DNA of 64,000 nt from Cinclus cinclus (lineage: Eukaryota; Chordata; Aves; Passeriformes; Cinclidae): assembly GCF_963662255.1 (NCBI RefSeq), contig NC_085052.1, positions 14,359,151-14,423,150 on the forward strand. Direction: 5' to 3'. Every line of letters begins with the position of its first letter. Positions within the stretch are counted from its first letter, which is position 1. Shown in pieces: positions 49,204 through 59,300 of this stretch. The position numbers were made by a program, and so were the translations under genes. The notes below the pieces were generated by a model that was not told the DNA's origin, ran no database searches, and saw nothing but the letters and a program-made list of their open reading frames with translations.

Positions 49204-52200
49204 CTTGAATCAGTTTCTCTCAAACTTTGGTCGTTGCTGTTGACTGAGAAAGTAGAACACTCTAGAAAAGGAGGTATATCAGGTATCAAAAAAAGAACTT
49301 CTGCTGTGTACGTGCAGAATCGCAGATAATACTGCAGGAGGGTTAGAAGCACCTTTAATTAGTGTGCTTCTATCCTTTTTCCCCGCACCTCACCTAAGAG
49401 ATTTAGGCTCTGCAATGCTGTTAGAGTGATGACTTCATGCAATAAAATCCATGGTGCCAAGAAGGTTCCCTGAACGTGGCTTTGTACCCCCGAAACAGAA
49501 AAGATTGATCTGTGTAACTGAGCACAAAAACCAGCTGATCAGAAAGACTGGAAAAAATTGTGGCTTAACTTTTCTCTGGTATTTTGTACCCCCGTGCACT
49601 AGGCCTGTAATCAAATGCTTAAACCTGCTTAAAAAAAAGAAAAAAACAGACGCAAACAAACAAAACCTCAAATGGCAAAAAGCAAACAAAATCACAAAGC
49701 TGAAAGTTGTTAAAGCAATTAATTTTCTATGCAGAAGGCTTTTCATGTGCCTGTGGAAACAAAGCCCCACCTTTCACTGAAGAGTCCAGCTATTTGTTGA
49801 CATGGGAAATGAAGATGGTCTCTTGCATTGCTGCTGTGTTGCTGGGAAGAAAGAGCTAAGTTTGGCTGAGCTAAAGGCAGAGGAGCAATTCAGTTCTCAT
49901 TTCTGTACCCTCAGCTGATGGCAGAGCCTGGGAATGGGGAGATTTATCTTGAAGAGTGCTGGGAGATCGCACTTGCTTTGTTTCCAGACTGTTGAATATA
50001 AAACTATTCTAATAATATGTATACAACTTCCTTCTAGTCCTGTTCCTTGTAGCAGCAGAAGCAGCTATATCCCAAGCAAAAACAATGTTTCATCCTGTCA
50101 GATTTGGGTGGAAAGGGGAGGGGAGGACAAAACATGAAAACAATTAAAATGTTTATTTTTCATAGTGTCTGGCAGTAGTCAGAGGTTTTAAAACTACAAA
50201 TAAACAAAGGTCATAGTTGTGATGAGAAACATATGCCATACACATGTTTTTTAAAATGTAGATAAAGAAAATAGATAATGAATAGTATTATGTAGATGGC
50301 TCTTCACCAGAGTCTCATCAAAACTGCCACTGCAGCATAGAATCAGAAGAATGTAAAATTCAGGTGTCTGTTCATTGAGTTACCTCTGTTCTGATGGATT
50401 TAATGTCATCTTCCCCCTTTATTTTTTGGTTTGGGGACAGGACTTGCTGCACCTGGAGGAGATGTGTACCTGGTAGGGCCAGGTCTTTGAACCAACCTGC
50501 AGCTGCTTTTAAAACACGTGCAGGATCTAAAAATCCCCTGAGGAAAGCGGGAAATTACATTTGGTTACTAACAAATGCTGAAGCTCTGGCCAAGAAGACA
50601 ACCCTAAGTTTCTGGTATTTGGTAGAAGATGAGGGCAACTTGAGTACCAGCCCAGGCCAGGTGGTTAATCCTCCAACCATGGTGTGTGGTCAGCAGCCCT
50701 GCTCTGTTGCAGGATTGAGTGCAGGAATACGGCTCCAATTATCAGAGCTATTTAAGTGCACTTGCTTTTGGCAGTCCTGCTTTGGAATGCTGCTTGTAAA
50801 AGGTTTCATACTTTTCTCTTAAGCTTCTTAAAGGGCCATTATGCATTCACAAAAATCCATATCCATCTGCTAAGGAATGTCTTCCAACTCAATTAACACT
50901 GTATACACACCAGTTGCTGCCATTCTGGAGTGTGACTCAGTATTCCAATTGTGCTTCCATATTAGGAGAGGAGGTTAGGAAGGACTGGGAAAACAGTACA
51001 CATTACAAGAAAAGCATAAAGAATAATAGCGTTAAAAAGGATTTTTAAAATAATTGTTTTCACAATAGGCTTTTTGGACATTGGCATTTCTTAGTCATAA
51101 GGAAGCAGCTACATTCTCTGCTTTCAGGCCTGATACCGTAAGATTCAGAAGTAGGTGGGGCCTTTTAAAAGCACTAATATTTTATTGAATAATTTCTGCT
51201 ACACTTAACAGTAATTAAGATTTGCAAATACATATACTTTTTATTTTGCGTTCTGTAATTCTGCTACTTTTCAATGTTTTCTTTATTAACATTTGTTCCT
51301 GTTGCTGCATATGGTACTTTTGTTGCATAGCACTTCAATTTAACACTGAAGGTTTTTCCTTCCAAAAGTACCAAGACAGATGACATAAACGGGCATCATG
51401 TCTTAGCAAACACAATGGCCACTAAGAATGCATAGGAAGTATAAAAGCAAAGTCCAGAATTACTGGCAAATCTAAAGACATTGGAAACAGAGGGAAGAAG
51501 GCATCTACCTTCTGCCTTCATCTGGCAGAAGTTCTAAAATACTTTTAAGTTAGAGGAAGATATGAGCTTTCCAAAGGATTTTTAAGGAAACAATACATAA
51601 TAGTGAATGATTGAGTATCAAGTGGTTTGAAGTGGGAAATGAAATTAAAGTGAGAATAAGGGGACAGAAAATAATAGATGCAACTTTCTGCTTGTAAGGT
51701 AACAGGGACAGAAATTTGTTTTTACAGGAGGAATTCAGGAAAAAGATGGAAATGTGTTAGAATTTATTTGAACTGCAGGATTATTGGTATTAGCAGAATG
51801 TTGCACAGCTGTTAGTGATAATTGAATTTGTTGGCTGTCCATGTTAGTATTTCTAGCAACGGACTTCCGATCTTGGCCACAAAATATGAGTTCACTTACA
51901 TCCTCTACAAAATTAGTTCAAGCCACAGTATAGTTTATTTTTTAAATCAGTGTTCATGTAAGAAAAAAGTTCTCATTTAGTATTTGGAATTTTTTTCCCC
52001 TGTCTTTTAAACTAGCCATTTAAATACAAGTTAGTAAGTAATTAGAATCACTAGCTATTCATGGAACCTTCTCTCTCAGGCTACTGTTGCCATTCCAATT
52101 GGATTCCACATAGGTGGGTGATGGGGTGAAATGCATCAGGTGTTGAAACATTTGTCTGTTTTAGGCATTTATTGTATAATGAGATTCTTATTTTAATCGT

Positions 52201-52230
52201 TGTCTTTCAGATTACAAATCCCTATTTTCC

Positions 52231-52248
52231 TTTTTTTTTTTTTTTTTT
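52231..52248. repeat. Poly(T) run
   Basis: Eighteen consecutive T, in AT-rich DNA about 240 bases upstream of a CR1 fragment. Confidence 0.85.
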
Positions 52249-52484
52249 GCTACAAGGGAACAAACTCACAAACAATGAAATATGGGTTAGGTTAATATGT
52301 CCTTTTAATTCACTGCCCAAATGATAGCACATAACCCGTCAACTTGCTGGAAATCCTCACCATTAAGTTGATTAATAAGGGAAATAATGCAGCAGTAATT
52401 ACTTTTATTTTGCACCATTCGTATATTGTCACAAGATGGTAGACTCATACAGAAAAATACACTGATAAACTGGTTTTATCTCGT

Positions 52485-52880
52485 TGGAGCATCAGTAAGA
52501 TTGCTGGGGGGCTGCAGCACCTGACTTATAAAGGAGACAGCAGGGTTTGTTCTGCCTGGAGAAGAGAAGGCAAAGGGAGGATCTTTATGGTGTCTTCAAT
52601 TATCTCATGGGTAGTTGAAGAGCATATGACAAAGATTAATTTTTTTCAGAGGTATACAGCAAAAGAAGAGGGAATAGATACAATCTGCAGCAAGGGAAAT
52701 TATTCTAAGAGCAAAGAAAAAAAAAAAGTCCTTTGCAGCAAGGATGGCCAAACTAAAGGGAAATCCTCTTTAGTGAAGTGATTGAAAATACCACTGGACA
52801 AGCCCTGGGTACCAAATGTACTTTTGAAGCTGTTTTAATTTGGAACTTGGACCAGGTGATGTCCAGAGCTTCTGTCAGAC
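52485..52880 (+). mobile_element. CR1 LINE 3' fragment, plus orientation (old)
   Basis: The order of blocks follows the CR1 3' region: GCTGCAGCACCTGACTTATAAAGGAGACAG, then TGTTCTGCCTGGAGAAGAGAAGG, then GGAGGATCTTTATGGTGTCTTCAATTATC, then a much-diverged middle, and finally TTGGACCAGGTGATGTCCAGAG. These match CAGCACCT-CTATGA-GACAG, GTTCAGCCTGGAGAAGAGAAGGC, GGGAGACCTTAT and CTGGACCAGATGATCTCCAGAGG of the family. A run of 12 A interrupts it near 52718-52729. The 64-codon frame inside is not a gene. Confidence 0.8.
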
Positions 52881-52972
52881 AGAAATCATCCTGATGTTAT
52901 CTGACCACGTTACAACCCTAAACTCCATTAATGGCTACTATAAAGTATATTTAAAGTCCATTAAAGAAGTTA

Positions 52973-53053
52973 CAGAATCATACAGTCATGGAAGGGTTAG
53001 GGTTGGAAGGGATTTAAAGATCCTTTAGTTCTAACCCCCTGTCATGGCCATGG
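52973..53053 (-). mobile_element. CR1 LINE 3' terminus, minus orientation
   Basis: ACAGAATCATACAGTCATGG...GGTTAGGGTTGGAAGGGATTTAAAGATCCTTTAGTTCTAACCCCCTGTCATGGCCATGG is the reverse complement of the extreme CR1 3' end, including its (ATTCTGTG)n-like tail at 52973. The copy is only about 80 bases long, typical of 5'-truncated CR1. It faces the plus-strand copy tail to tail with about 90 bases between. Confidence 0.9.
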
Positions 53054-56000
53054 GTTGCTTTTGCTGTTTATGTCTGACCCTTGCCAACTTCTGACTTTAG
53101 AATATTCACTCACCATTTTGTCTCATCTGCAATGAAGACAGTGACTAATCTGACACTTCTAGAAGCAAAAAGGAGGGTATTGAGAGATCTTCATAATTCA
53201 GGAAGGTGTGGAAAAGAATCATTTGACCTTCTTAATGCAGGGAGATGACAGAGAGAAAAAATAATTTTCTATGATAGCAAAGTAAAACTTGAAATACCTG
53301 TCTACCTGAAATGTAGTCTGTTTTTCAGGGTGCTACATTTTCTTTTTTTCTCTCCCTTTTTCTCTGATGCAAGGCACGCTGGTAAATTAATCAGAATTCT
53401 CATGTGTCTTAGGAATGAAAAACACTGGGAAGCATTGTCATATACATTAACATCCAAAAATATGCCCTCCCAGTGTATCTTGGAACCACGTGAATGAGAA
53501 AGGGTGGCTCTCCTGAAAGCCCTGCATTCCTGCAGGAATAGATGCCTGGGTCTGTGGGACAGAAGACAGCTGCCATCCCTTCTGCACTTTCTGCTCTGAC
53601 TTCTGTAGGAAAGCATTTCAATTTTCAGTGCAGTTTTGCAGTCTGATCCTTGTCCCTTGTGAGACCTCAGGAGGTACAAAGTTTAAAAAAAATCTGCTTC
53701 TCTTTTGGCTGACCATTCAAAAGTGTTGTTATTCTGCTACTGCACAAAAAAATAAAACAGCATGAAGAGATGAAGGCCAGAACATTAAAATATATGTGCC
53801 ATCAACAGTATTTCTGAACAATTTCAATATGTTCTCTGAAGCAGCTGAGGGACTTGGCAACAGCTGGAGTTATATTTGGTGGTCATCAGAAGTTTACACA
53901 TATACTCCCTTGTAGGTATGCTTTTTCTGGGAGAAGGGGACTTTGTATTATTTGGCAATAACCCTGAAATTTTCATTGGGGGAAAACTTGGCTCAGTACT
54001 GAGAAATATCAAACATTTGAGTTTTTTCTCTTCAAATATCATTTATTTCCCTGTTGATATTTTTGTGATAATTATTCCACTCCCAACTGATACATTATTA
54101 TTATTATTATTATTAGTAGTAGTAGTAGTAGTAGTAGTAGTAGATTAGTACTATTAGTACTATTATTATTAATTTACTATTTCAGAGCAATAGTCTTAGT
54201 TTTGATGAGAATTTTACATTGGTCTCTCCTAGGAGCAAATAAAGCTGCACTTTTTTATGAGGTCTCTAACTTCAAGGACTTCCTTATTTCAATGAATAGT
54301 TCAATGCCACTTTTTGGAAACCTGGTGTTCTGTGAGGACTGAAGGGCTCAAACCCCTTTGGATTTCAGATGTTATATATAAATGTGAATATGCAGAAGAA
54401 ATGTAAGCAGTAGGGAAGCAATGCAATGATATTTGAAGGTTTCTTACATTGTAATTTCCTAATATAAAACCAGTACAGAGCTGTTTCTGGTTGTGATGAT
54501 GCAGAATAGCAGATATGGAAATCCTCTTTTGTCAGTTCTTTCTAACACAGCACTGTTCCCCCAGTATATGATTCCCTGCTCTAATTAGTCCTGTCCTGAA
54601 TGATTCAGTTTCAACATTTCCTTAAAAGATTACTCAGTCTGTTAAATAACATCAGGATGGTTTTGCTGAGTTTCTGCACTCAGTTTTATCCAGTTATCCT
54701 AGTGATTGGCAACAAACCCAAAAAACTTTGCTTCTGTGGTTTTATTAGCTGTATTTTGATATCACCAGTGCCTTACATGTGCCTATTTATGGACCAGGAT
54801 TATCTCACCTCTAATACTCATGTATTTTTAGTTCATTATGTGTGAAGGTAAAAATTCTTGGGTCCTTTCTACATGAATGTTGCACTGCATATTTTTATCC
54901 ATTCTTCTTTCTTTCCTCTATCACCTTTCAAATAATACATTTTTATAGGATTCCAAGCATCCCAGTGGAAGCATACTCTGCATTGATTTTTTTTCTCAGT
55001 TACTTTACCTATCTTTTATCTACATCAAATAATTTTTTGGGTTTTTTTTTTAATCAGTCTATTGCAAAGGCTTACAGACAGTCATGCTATGCTGATTGAT
55101 GAGTAGCATGAGATACAGTCATGATGGAATAAAAGTGCTGGGATACTGAGGGGATGGAGGAAATGGAGTAAATGATACATTGTTTTACTACTATCAATAA
55201 AGAGTCAATGTTCAAGGAATTAGAGGGCTGATAGAATGCCAACTTCTGGATAAGAAATGAAACAAAAGCCATGACCAAAACCTGTTTGTGGTTATTCAAG
55301 TTTCCATGGCTTTGTTCCAATACTAACATGCAATTCAGAAGTCCTGACAAAATTCAAATTCACTTATTTACATTCTGCTTCCCCATATTTCCTATCATTG
55401 TATAATACATTCTTGTTACTTAATTGCTCTGTAATGTCTTGTGATGCTAAGCAGGTGCTGGTGCTGTTTAGTGCTTGGGAACGTGATCTAAATGAAATGT
55501 AAACCTCTAGTTCAGTGAATCACCTGTATCTTTAACGTTCGATTCATTTTTATGTTGTTCATATCCATTCAGGCTGGTATTATTTTAGCATTATATCCCT
55601 AAATTAATTTACATTCCTTTTTAACACTTACATATTTAGCCACAGGATAAAATTTGTCTCAAGTACTGTAATAAGGTCATGGTGTGTGCATACACAGACA
55701 GACCTACTAAAAAAGCTTCAAGATTTTGATGGTTGGAAATAAAAATAAAAAGAAAATAGGCACACTTAGTAATTTTCTTGTTTCCTTGATCTAAGAAAAT
55801 ATATCCCTCAGTTCTATGATTTAATCAAATAACTAAAGCAAGAATTTAACTATAAGTAAATGTTAAAATAAGAAATTTTTTCACATTTCAAGTGAATTTC
55901 TGGTTTTGTTTCTGTCAGCCAGGAACTCCACCTAATCAGAACTTGGCATTTTAGGCCTTCTCGTGTTTCTTAAGATCCTGTGTTTGACTTTGTGTGAAAA

Positions 56001-57577
56001 AGTAGACAGCACATATCCCATTTTGATTTCTGACCAAACCAAAAGAGAAAACTTTAAGGAGAGATATCCTAAAGTGTGTCCTTTCAATGTATGTGGGCAA
56101 TAACTTTGAGCTAGATTTAGAAAGATTTAGGAAAAATTGAAGGGTATAAGTCCAAGTATGAATTAGAAAACTTTCTCCATTCTATTTAGCAGCACAGACA
56201 CCTAAATTATCCCAGTACTTCTGACTTCATAATAAACTCGTAATGCTCTCTTTGCACACACCAACCCCAGCTAAGGAGCTCATGACCTATCCCATGCTAT
56301 CTGCTGTGTAAGTGTCCAAAGGTACCCAAGCTGTAGGCACAGAGCTTGTCTAAAATTGGCACTTTGGAACCCAAACACATTGCAATGTTGGCTGCTTTTC
56401 ATATCAAAGTGCCACAAGTTTCTTTCTTCCCTTCTTACAAAGGAGTCTGGGATTGTAACGCTGTCCCAAGACACGGGAAATTTAGTTTGTGTATCATGAG
56501 TGGGTGGAAGCTGAATCTTTCACAGTCTGTGAAAATGACTGGCTAGTGCCAGCATTAAATGTTCTGCTGTGCTGGCTGGTGACAACTGAAACACCACTGA
56601 GATCTCTAGGTGCTCAGGTCCTTTTTTAATTGACTGGGCAATTATTTAGACTGTGAGATCTCAGGGCAGGAACCATCATCTGTGCTTTTTAAATCATAAA
56701 ATCTTGACCTTCTTGATATTTGTAGATATCAGTGAAGAAAAGTGAAGATGGCTGAACTTTTTGTCTTTATGAGTAATAAAGCAAGAAAAAAAGATATATT
56801 AGGAAGTGGAGGGGAGTTTCCTCTTATATTTGCCTCTAATGTTTTGAAAAATTCCTTCTCTACCTTTGTCCCAGAATTTGATAGATGGCTTCAAGTTGAC
56901 TGCAAATCTCCTTATTCCCTAATGAAACAGTACTTTAAAAAAAAACCTTTCAGCATCAGTGAGGTAGGAAAAAACGTTAAAATTCTGCTAGCATATCTTT
57001 AAGGACTGAGTTTGACTGAAAAATTCTGTTTCTTCTCAGCAAGGTTAACACTGAACTAAATCTGTGCTACCATCTTAATAAATGCATATTCTTCGCTTGC
57101 ACTTTCAAAAAGAGTGTGGATGAGACAAAATTTTTCAAAGCTAAAAAAGCATTTTCAAAATAAATACATTGGGTTTCTTTACAATAAATAACATCATGCA
57201 ACCACAGCAATGTTGAGTGGTCTCATGAAATACAATCCATTTTGCTGCCTGCCAGTAAGCCTTACACAACTTTGCTTTTAAAAATAAAAGAGCAGAGGTT
57301 GTAATATTTATGATTCTTTAAATCAACAACTGTGCAGAAAAAGATTGTTCCTGAAAAATTTCCTATTAGCCTTGAATTTCACAAGGGCACTACCCCTTCT
57401 ACCACTTATTAATACTATAGTGCCTAAAGGCTCCAATTAGGTATTAGAACACAGTGATAACAGGCACTGTAAATGTGCAAGACAAATCTTCCCTAAGGGG
57501 CTATAATATTATTTTATAAAACCAAAGTAATTTATTAAAATAGCTTTACAGCTATGGCAGACTATTACTAACTTTGG
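53054..57577. other. Intergenic sequence upstream of the ADGRA promoter
   Basis: AT-rich, with one compound trinucleotide repeat (54093-54173). No exon is recognised. The 125-codon minus frame at 53302-53679 and the 90-codon plus frame at 53876-54148 have no family resemblance; the latter runs into the (ATT)n/(AGT)n repeat. Confidence 0.55.
54093..54173. repeat. Compound (ATT)n-(AGT)n-ATTAGTACT microsatellite
   Basis: About seven ATT units switch abruptly to about eleven AGT units, then to ATTAGTACT repeated twice and back to ATT. AGTACT is self-complementary, so the tract can fold on itself. Confidence 0.9.
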
Positions 57578-57640
57578 CCTAGATCCTGCAATGAAAATGC
57601 GTGTCGTGAGTCCCCATTCAGTAGGCAAAAGCAAGGAACC
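57578..57640. repeat. Possible ancient amniote interspersed repeat remnant
   Basis: GGCCTAGATCCTGCAATGAA...GTGAGTCCCCATTCAGTAGG resembles the GGCCCAGATCCTGCAAT...CCCCATTCA module of old repeats seen throughout reptile and bird genomes. Only one end is present and the family name is uncertain. Confidence 0.3.
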
Positions 57641-58237
57641 TGCTATTTTAGAGAAAGGCCATTAAAAATGGAAGTTGCTGTTACAATGTGGATTTTTTTT
57701 GTTCACTTCCAGCAAGCAAACCTGAACAGGGTAACCTGCGGTTGATGCTGAAAATCTACCCTGGAAGTAACTAGTCAGATCACAAAATACTACTGAGAGC
57801 GCTCCAAAGACACCAAGCGCCAGAAATGACAGAGAGATACAAGTAGAAGAGAAACGTGGATGATCAAGCGTCTTTGACTACTGATCAAACCTCTGTTTTA
57901 GGTGATGCTCACAGCATTATCTGAGGTGTCTGAAGTCAGCTAACTGCATGGACCCTTCCCGGTGGCAGCGGCTGGACTGTCCTGTCTCTTGGTGTACACT
58001 GACCCTCGCCCGTGTCCTGAAGCTCCTTTCCCACAGCCATAGGTGCGACCTCCACTTAGCACACATGCTTCTCAAGAGCGGTAGAAAAGGTGGCTATTTT
58101 CAAAACTAGATTCCCGACCCACACAATTCTTCCAGCTGCCGATTTCCTGCCCCGTGCCTGGGCTGGCCGCGCCTGTTCGTTCTGCGGCTCGTCCTTGGCG
58201 CGCATCTGTCCGGTGTTCACCAGAGCGCGGGCAGGGA

Positions 58238-58471
58238 GCGCAGGTAGCGCAGGTAACTCAGGGAGGGCAGGTAGCGCAGGGAGCGCAGGTAACGCAGGGA
58301 GGGCAGGTAGCGCAGGTAACTCAGGGAGGGCAGGTAGCGCAGGGAGTGGAGGTAACGCAGGGAGCGCAGGTAACGCAGGGAGCGGGGGTAACGCAGGGAG
58401 CGCAGGTAACGCAGGGAGCGGAGATAACGCAGGGAGCGCAGGTAACGCAGGGAGCGGAGATAACGCAGGGA
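58238..58471. repeat. 26-unit 9-bp GC-rich minisatellite
   Basis: Twenty-six uninterrupted 9-base units fill 58238-58471 exactly. The main types are GCGCAGGTA and ACGCAGGGA, which alternate to give an 18-bp dimer. Variants GGGCAGGTA, ACTCAGGGA, GCGGAGATA, GCGGGGGTA and GTGGAGGTA are interspersed. Units 21-24 (with 25-26) show a 36-bp higher-order repeat, and units 1-5 and 8-12 are near-identical 45-bp blocks. Because the period is a multiple of three and stop codons are absent, reading frames stay open on both strands (160-464 codons), encoding Ala/Gly/Ser- or Pro/Leu-rich repeats. It lies about 375-600 bases upstream of the ADGRA start codon. Confidence 0.95.
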
Positions 58472-58531
58472 GCGGCGCTCCGGGCGCTTCGGGGCTGCGG
58501 CTGCCGGACCCGGGGGGGCGCGCCCGGGGAG

Positions 58532-58546
58532 CGGCGGCGGCGGCGG
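58532..58546. repeat. Short (CGG)5 tract
   Basis: GCGGCGGCGGCGGCGGG lies inside the CpG island, followed by GGGAGGGGGGG. It is short and within the normal range for promoters. Confidence 0.7.
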
Positions 58547-58626
58547 GAGGGGGGGCTCGCCGAGCGCCGCCGGGTCCGCCCAGCGCGGCGGCACGGGCTG
58601 CGGCAGGAAAGGAGCGGCGGCTCCTC

Positions 58627-58706
58627 GGAGAAAGGAGGAGGAGGAGGAGGAGGAGGAGGAGGAAGGGAAGGGAAGGGAAGGGAAGGGAAGGGAAGGGAAG
58701 GGGGGG
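58627..58706. repeat. 80-bp uninterrupted polypurine tract: (GGA)10 then (GGGAA)n
   Basis: Every base from 58627 to 58706 on the plus strand is a purine. (GGA)10 spans 58634-58663; a GGGAA array with seven GGG runs follows and ends in a 7-G run at 58700-58706. The GGG-AA-GGG spacing meets the usual G-quadruplex pattern several times over, and the mirror-symmetric polypurine block could form a triplex. It lies about 140-220 bases upstream of the start codon, in the promoter or 5' leader. Confidence 0.95.
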
Positions 58707-58801
58707 TCCCTCGGAGCGGAGCCGACCGCAGAGAGAGGCGGGGCGGGGTGGGCGCGGGAGGCGTGGAGGGGCCCGCGGAGCGGCGCGGACGGACGCGTGC
58801 C

Positions 58802-58804
58802 ATG
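58802..58804 (+). promoter_or_regulatory. Out-of-frame upstream ATG in the ADGRA leader
   Basis: An ATG at 58802, with G at -3 and A at +4, lies 43 bases before the chosen start and in a different frame. In genomic sequence its frame runs past the ADGRA start to a stop at 59075-59077, so it overlaps the main coding start. If transcribed upstream of 58802 it would act as an inhibitory overlapping uORF or require leaky scanning. Confidence 0.5.
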
Positions 58805-58844
58805 AGCGGCTCGGCAGCCGGCGGCTCCCGCTCGCTGGCTCAGC

Positions 58845-59065
58845 ATGCGCGGGCTGTGCCCCCGCCTCTGCCTGCTGGTCGCCGCGCTGGGGCTGTGCGG
58901 GGGCAGCAGGAACTGCCCCGACCTCATCGTGGACCGCTGCCTCTGCGCCGCCGAGCGCGCCAAGGGGCCCGGCCGCCCGGCTCTCCGCATCAAAGTGGTC
59001 TGCACCGGCGGAGACTTGGTGGAAACTTTGCAGCCCGCCGTGCTGCCCAACCGCACCGTGTCCCT
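58845..59065 (+). CDS. First coding exon of an ADGRA-family adhesion GPCR, probably ADGRA3 (GPR125)
   Basis: This exon encodes the N-terminus of a large cell-surface adhesion GPCR. Known of the family: leucine-rich repeats, Ig and hormone-binding domains, a GAIN region and seven membrane helices, with planar-polarity or Wnt-related roles. Here 73 codons plus two bases are seen. Residues 1-20 are a signal peptide (basic start, LCLLVAALGLCG core). Cysteines 24, 32, 34 and 53 form an LRRNT-like cap, with CPDL...CLCAAERAKG and KVVCTGGDL. Residues 67-74 (LPNRTVSL) carry an N-glycosylation site at Asn69 and match the exon-1 end in ADGRA2/ADGRA3 (LPN-x-TV-x-L). The start has A at -3. The exon ends CT|GTGAGT in phase 2. 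LPNRTV and the AT-rich setting favour ADGRA3, but CxC..ER.KG and GGDL recall ADGRA2; the paralogue call is an inference. Remaining exons lie beyond 64000. Confidence 0.85.
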
Positions 59066-59071
59066 GTGAGT
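59066..59071 (+). promoter_or_regulatory. Splice donor of ADGRA exon 1
   Basis: GTGAGT follows TCCCT directly, a near-consensus donor, and a second GTGAG-like copy overlaps four bases on. Without splicing the frame would end at TGA (59067-59069), so this donor is required for the protein to continue. Confidence 0.8.
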
Positions 59072-59250
59072 GAGTAGGGCCCGCCCGCGGGCAGCGCGCA
59101 CCTGGCGCGGGCAGGGGGTGCGCGGGGCAGAGCGGAGCGGGGCAGACGCGGGGCTCCGGGGAACCCCAGCTCCGGAGCCCGCGGAACCGCTCCGTGCACG
59201 CTGCAGCCCTGACGCTGCTTTTGCAAAGTCTGTAAGAGTTTGGGGGTGGT

Positions 59251-59300
59251 TTGTTTTTTTCTTTTCTTTTCCTTTTTTTTTTTCCTTTTGCTTTTTTTTC
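59251..59300. repeat. Pyrimidine-rich tract
   Basis: About 50 bases of T and C with two G interruptions (TTTTTTCTTTTCTTTTCC type), just inside intron 1. Confidence 0.8.

Larger units (their letters stand above)
30641..52484. other. Intergenic gene desert, middle part
   Basis: This is about 22 kb of AT-rich sequence. No exon, RNA gene or clear LINE is recognised. Frames up to 123 codons (33101-33472) are driven by low-complexity tracts or have no family resemblance. The region 39050-39320 is rich in TAAT/ATTA homeodomain-type cores, and 49182-49216 holds a perfect palindrome; both are discussed separately. Confidence 0.55.
57950..59230. promoter_or_regulatory. CpG-island promoter of the ADGRA gene
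   Basis: Base composition switches sharply from AT-rich to very GC-rich with abundant CpG from about 57950, strongest between 58130 and 59220, and drops again in the intron. The island covers the start codon and the first splice donor, as is usual for vertebrate housekeeping and developmental promoters. GGCGGGGCGGGG at 58737-58748 provides overlapping GC boxes (Sp/KLF type), about 100 bases before the start codon. No TATA box is evident. The transcription start cannot be placed from sequence alone; a position between 58740 and 58800 is plausible. Confidence 0.8.

Noticed and set aside
50394..50822. 142-codon plus-strand open frame
   Set aside because: Translation looks random (Cys/Trp/Ser-rich), with no domain and no supporting signals; a single frame of this length is expected by chance in 64 kb.
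58238..58471. CRISPR-like array
   Set aside because: Units are contiguous 9-mers without spacers, in a vertebrate promoter.
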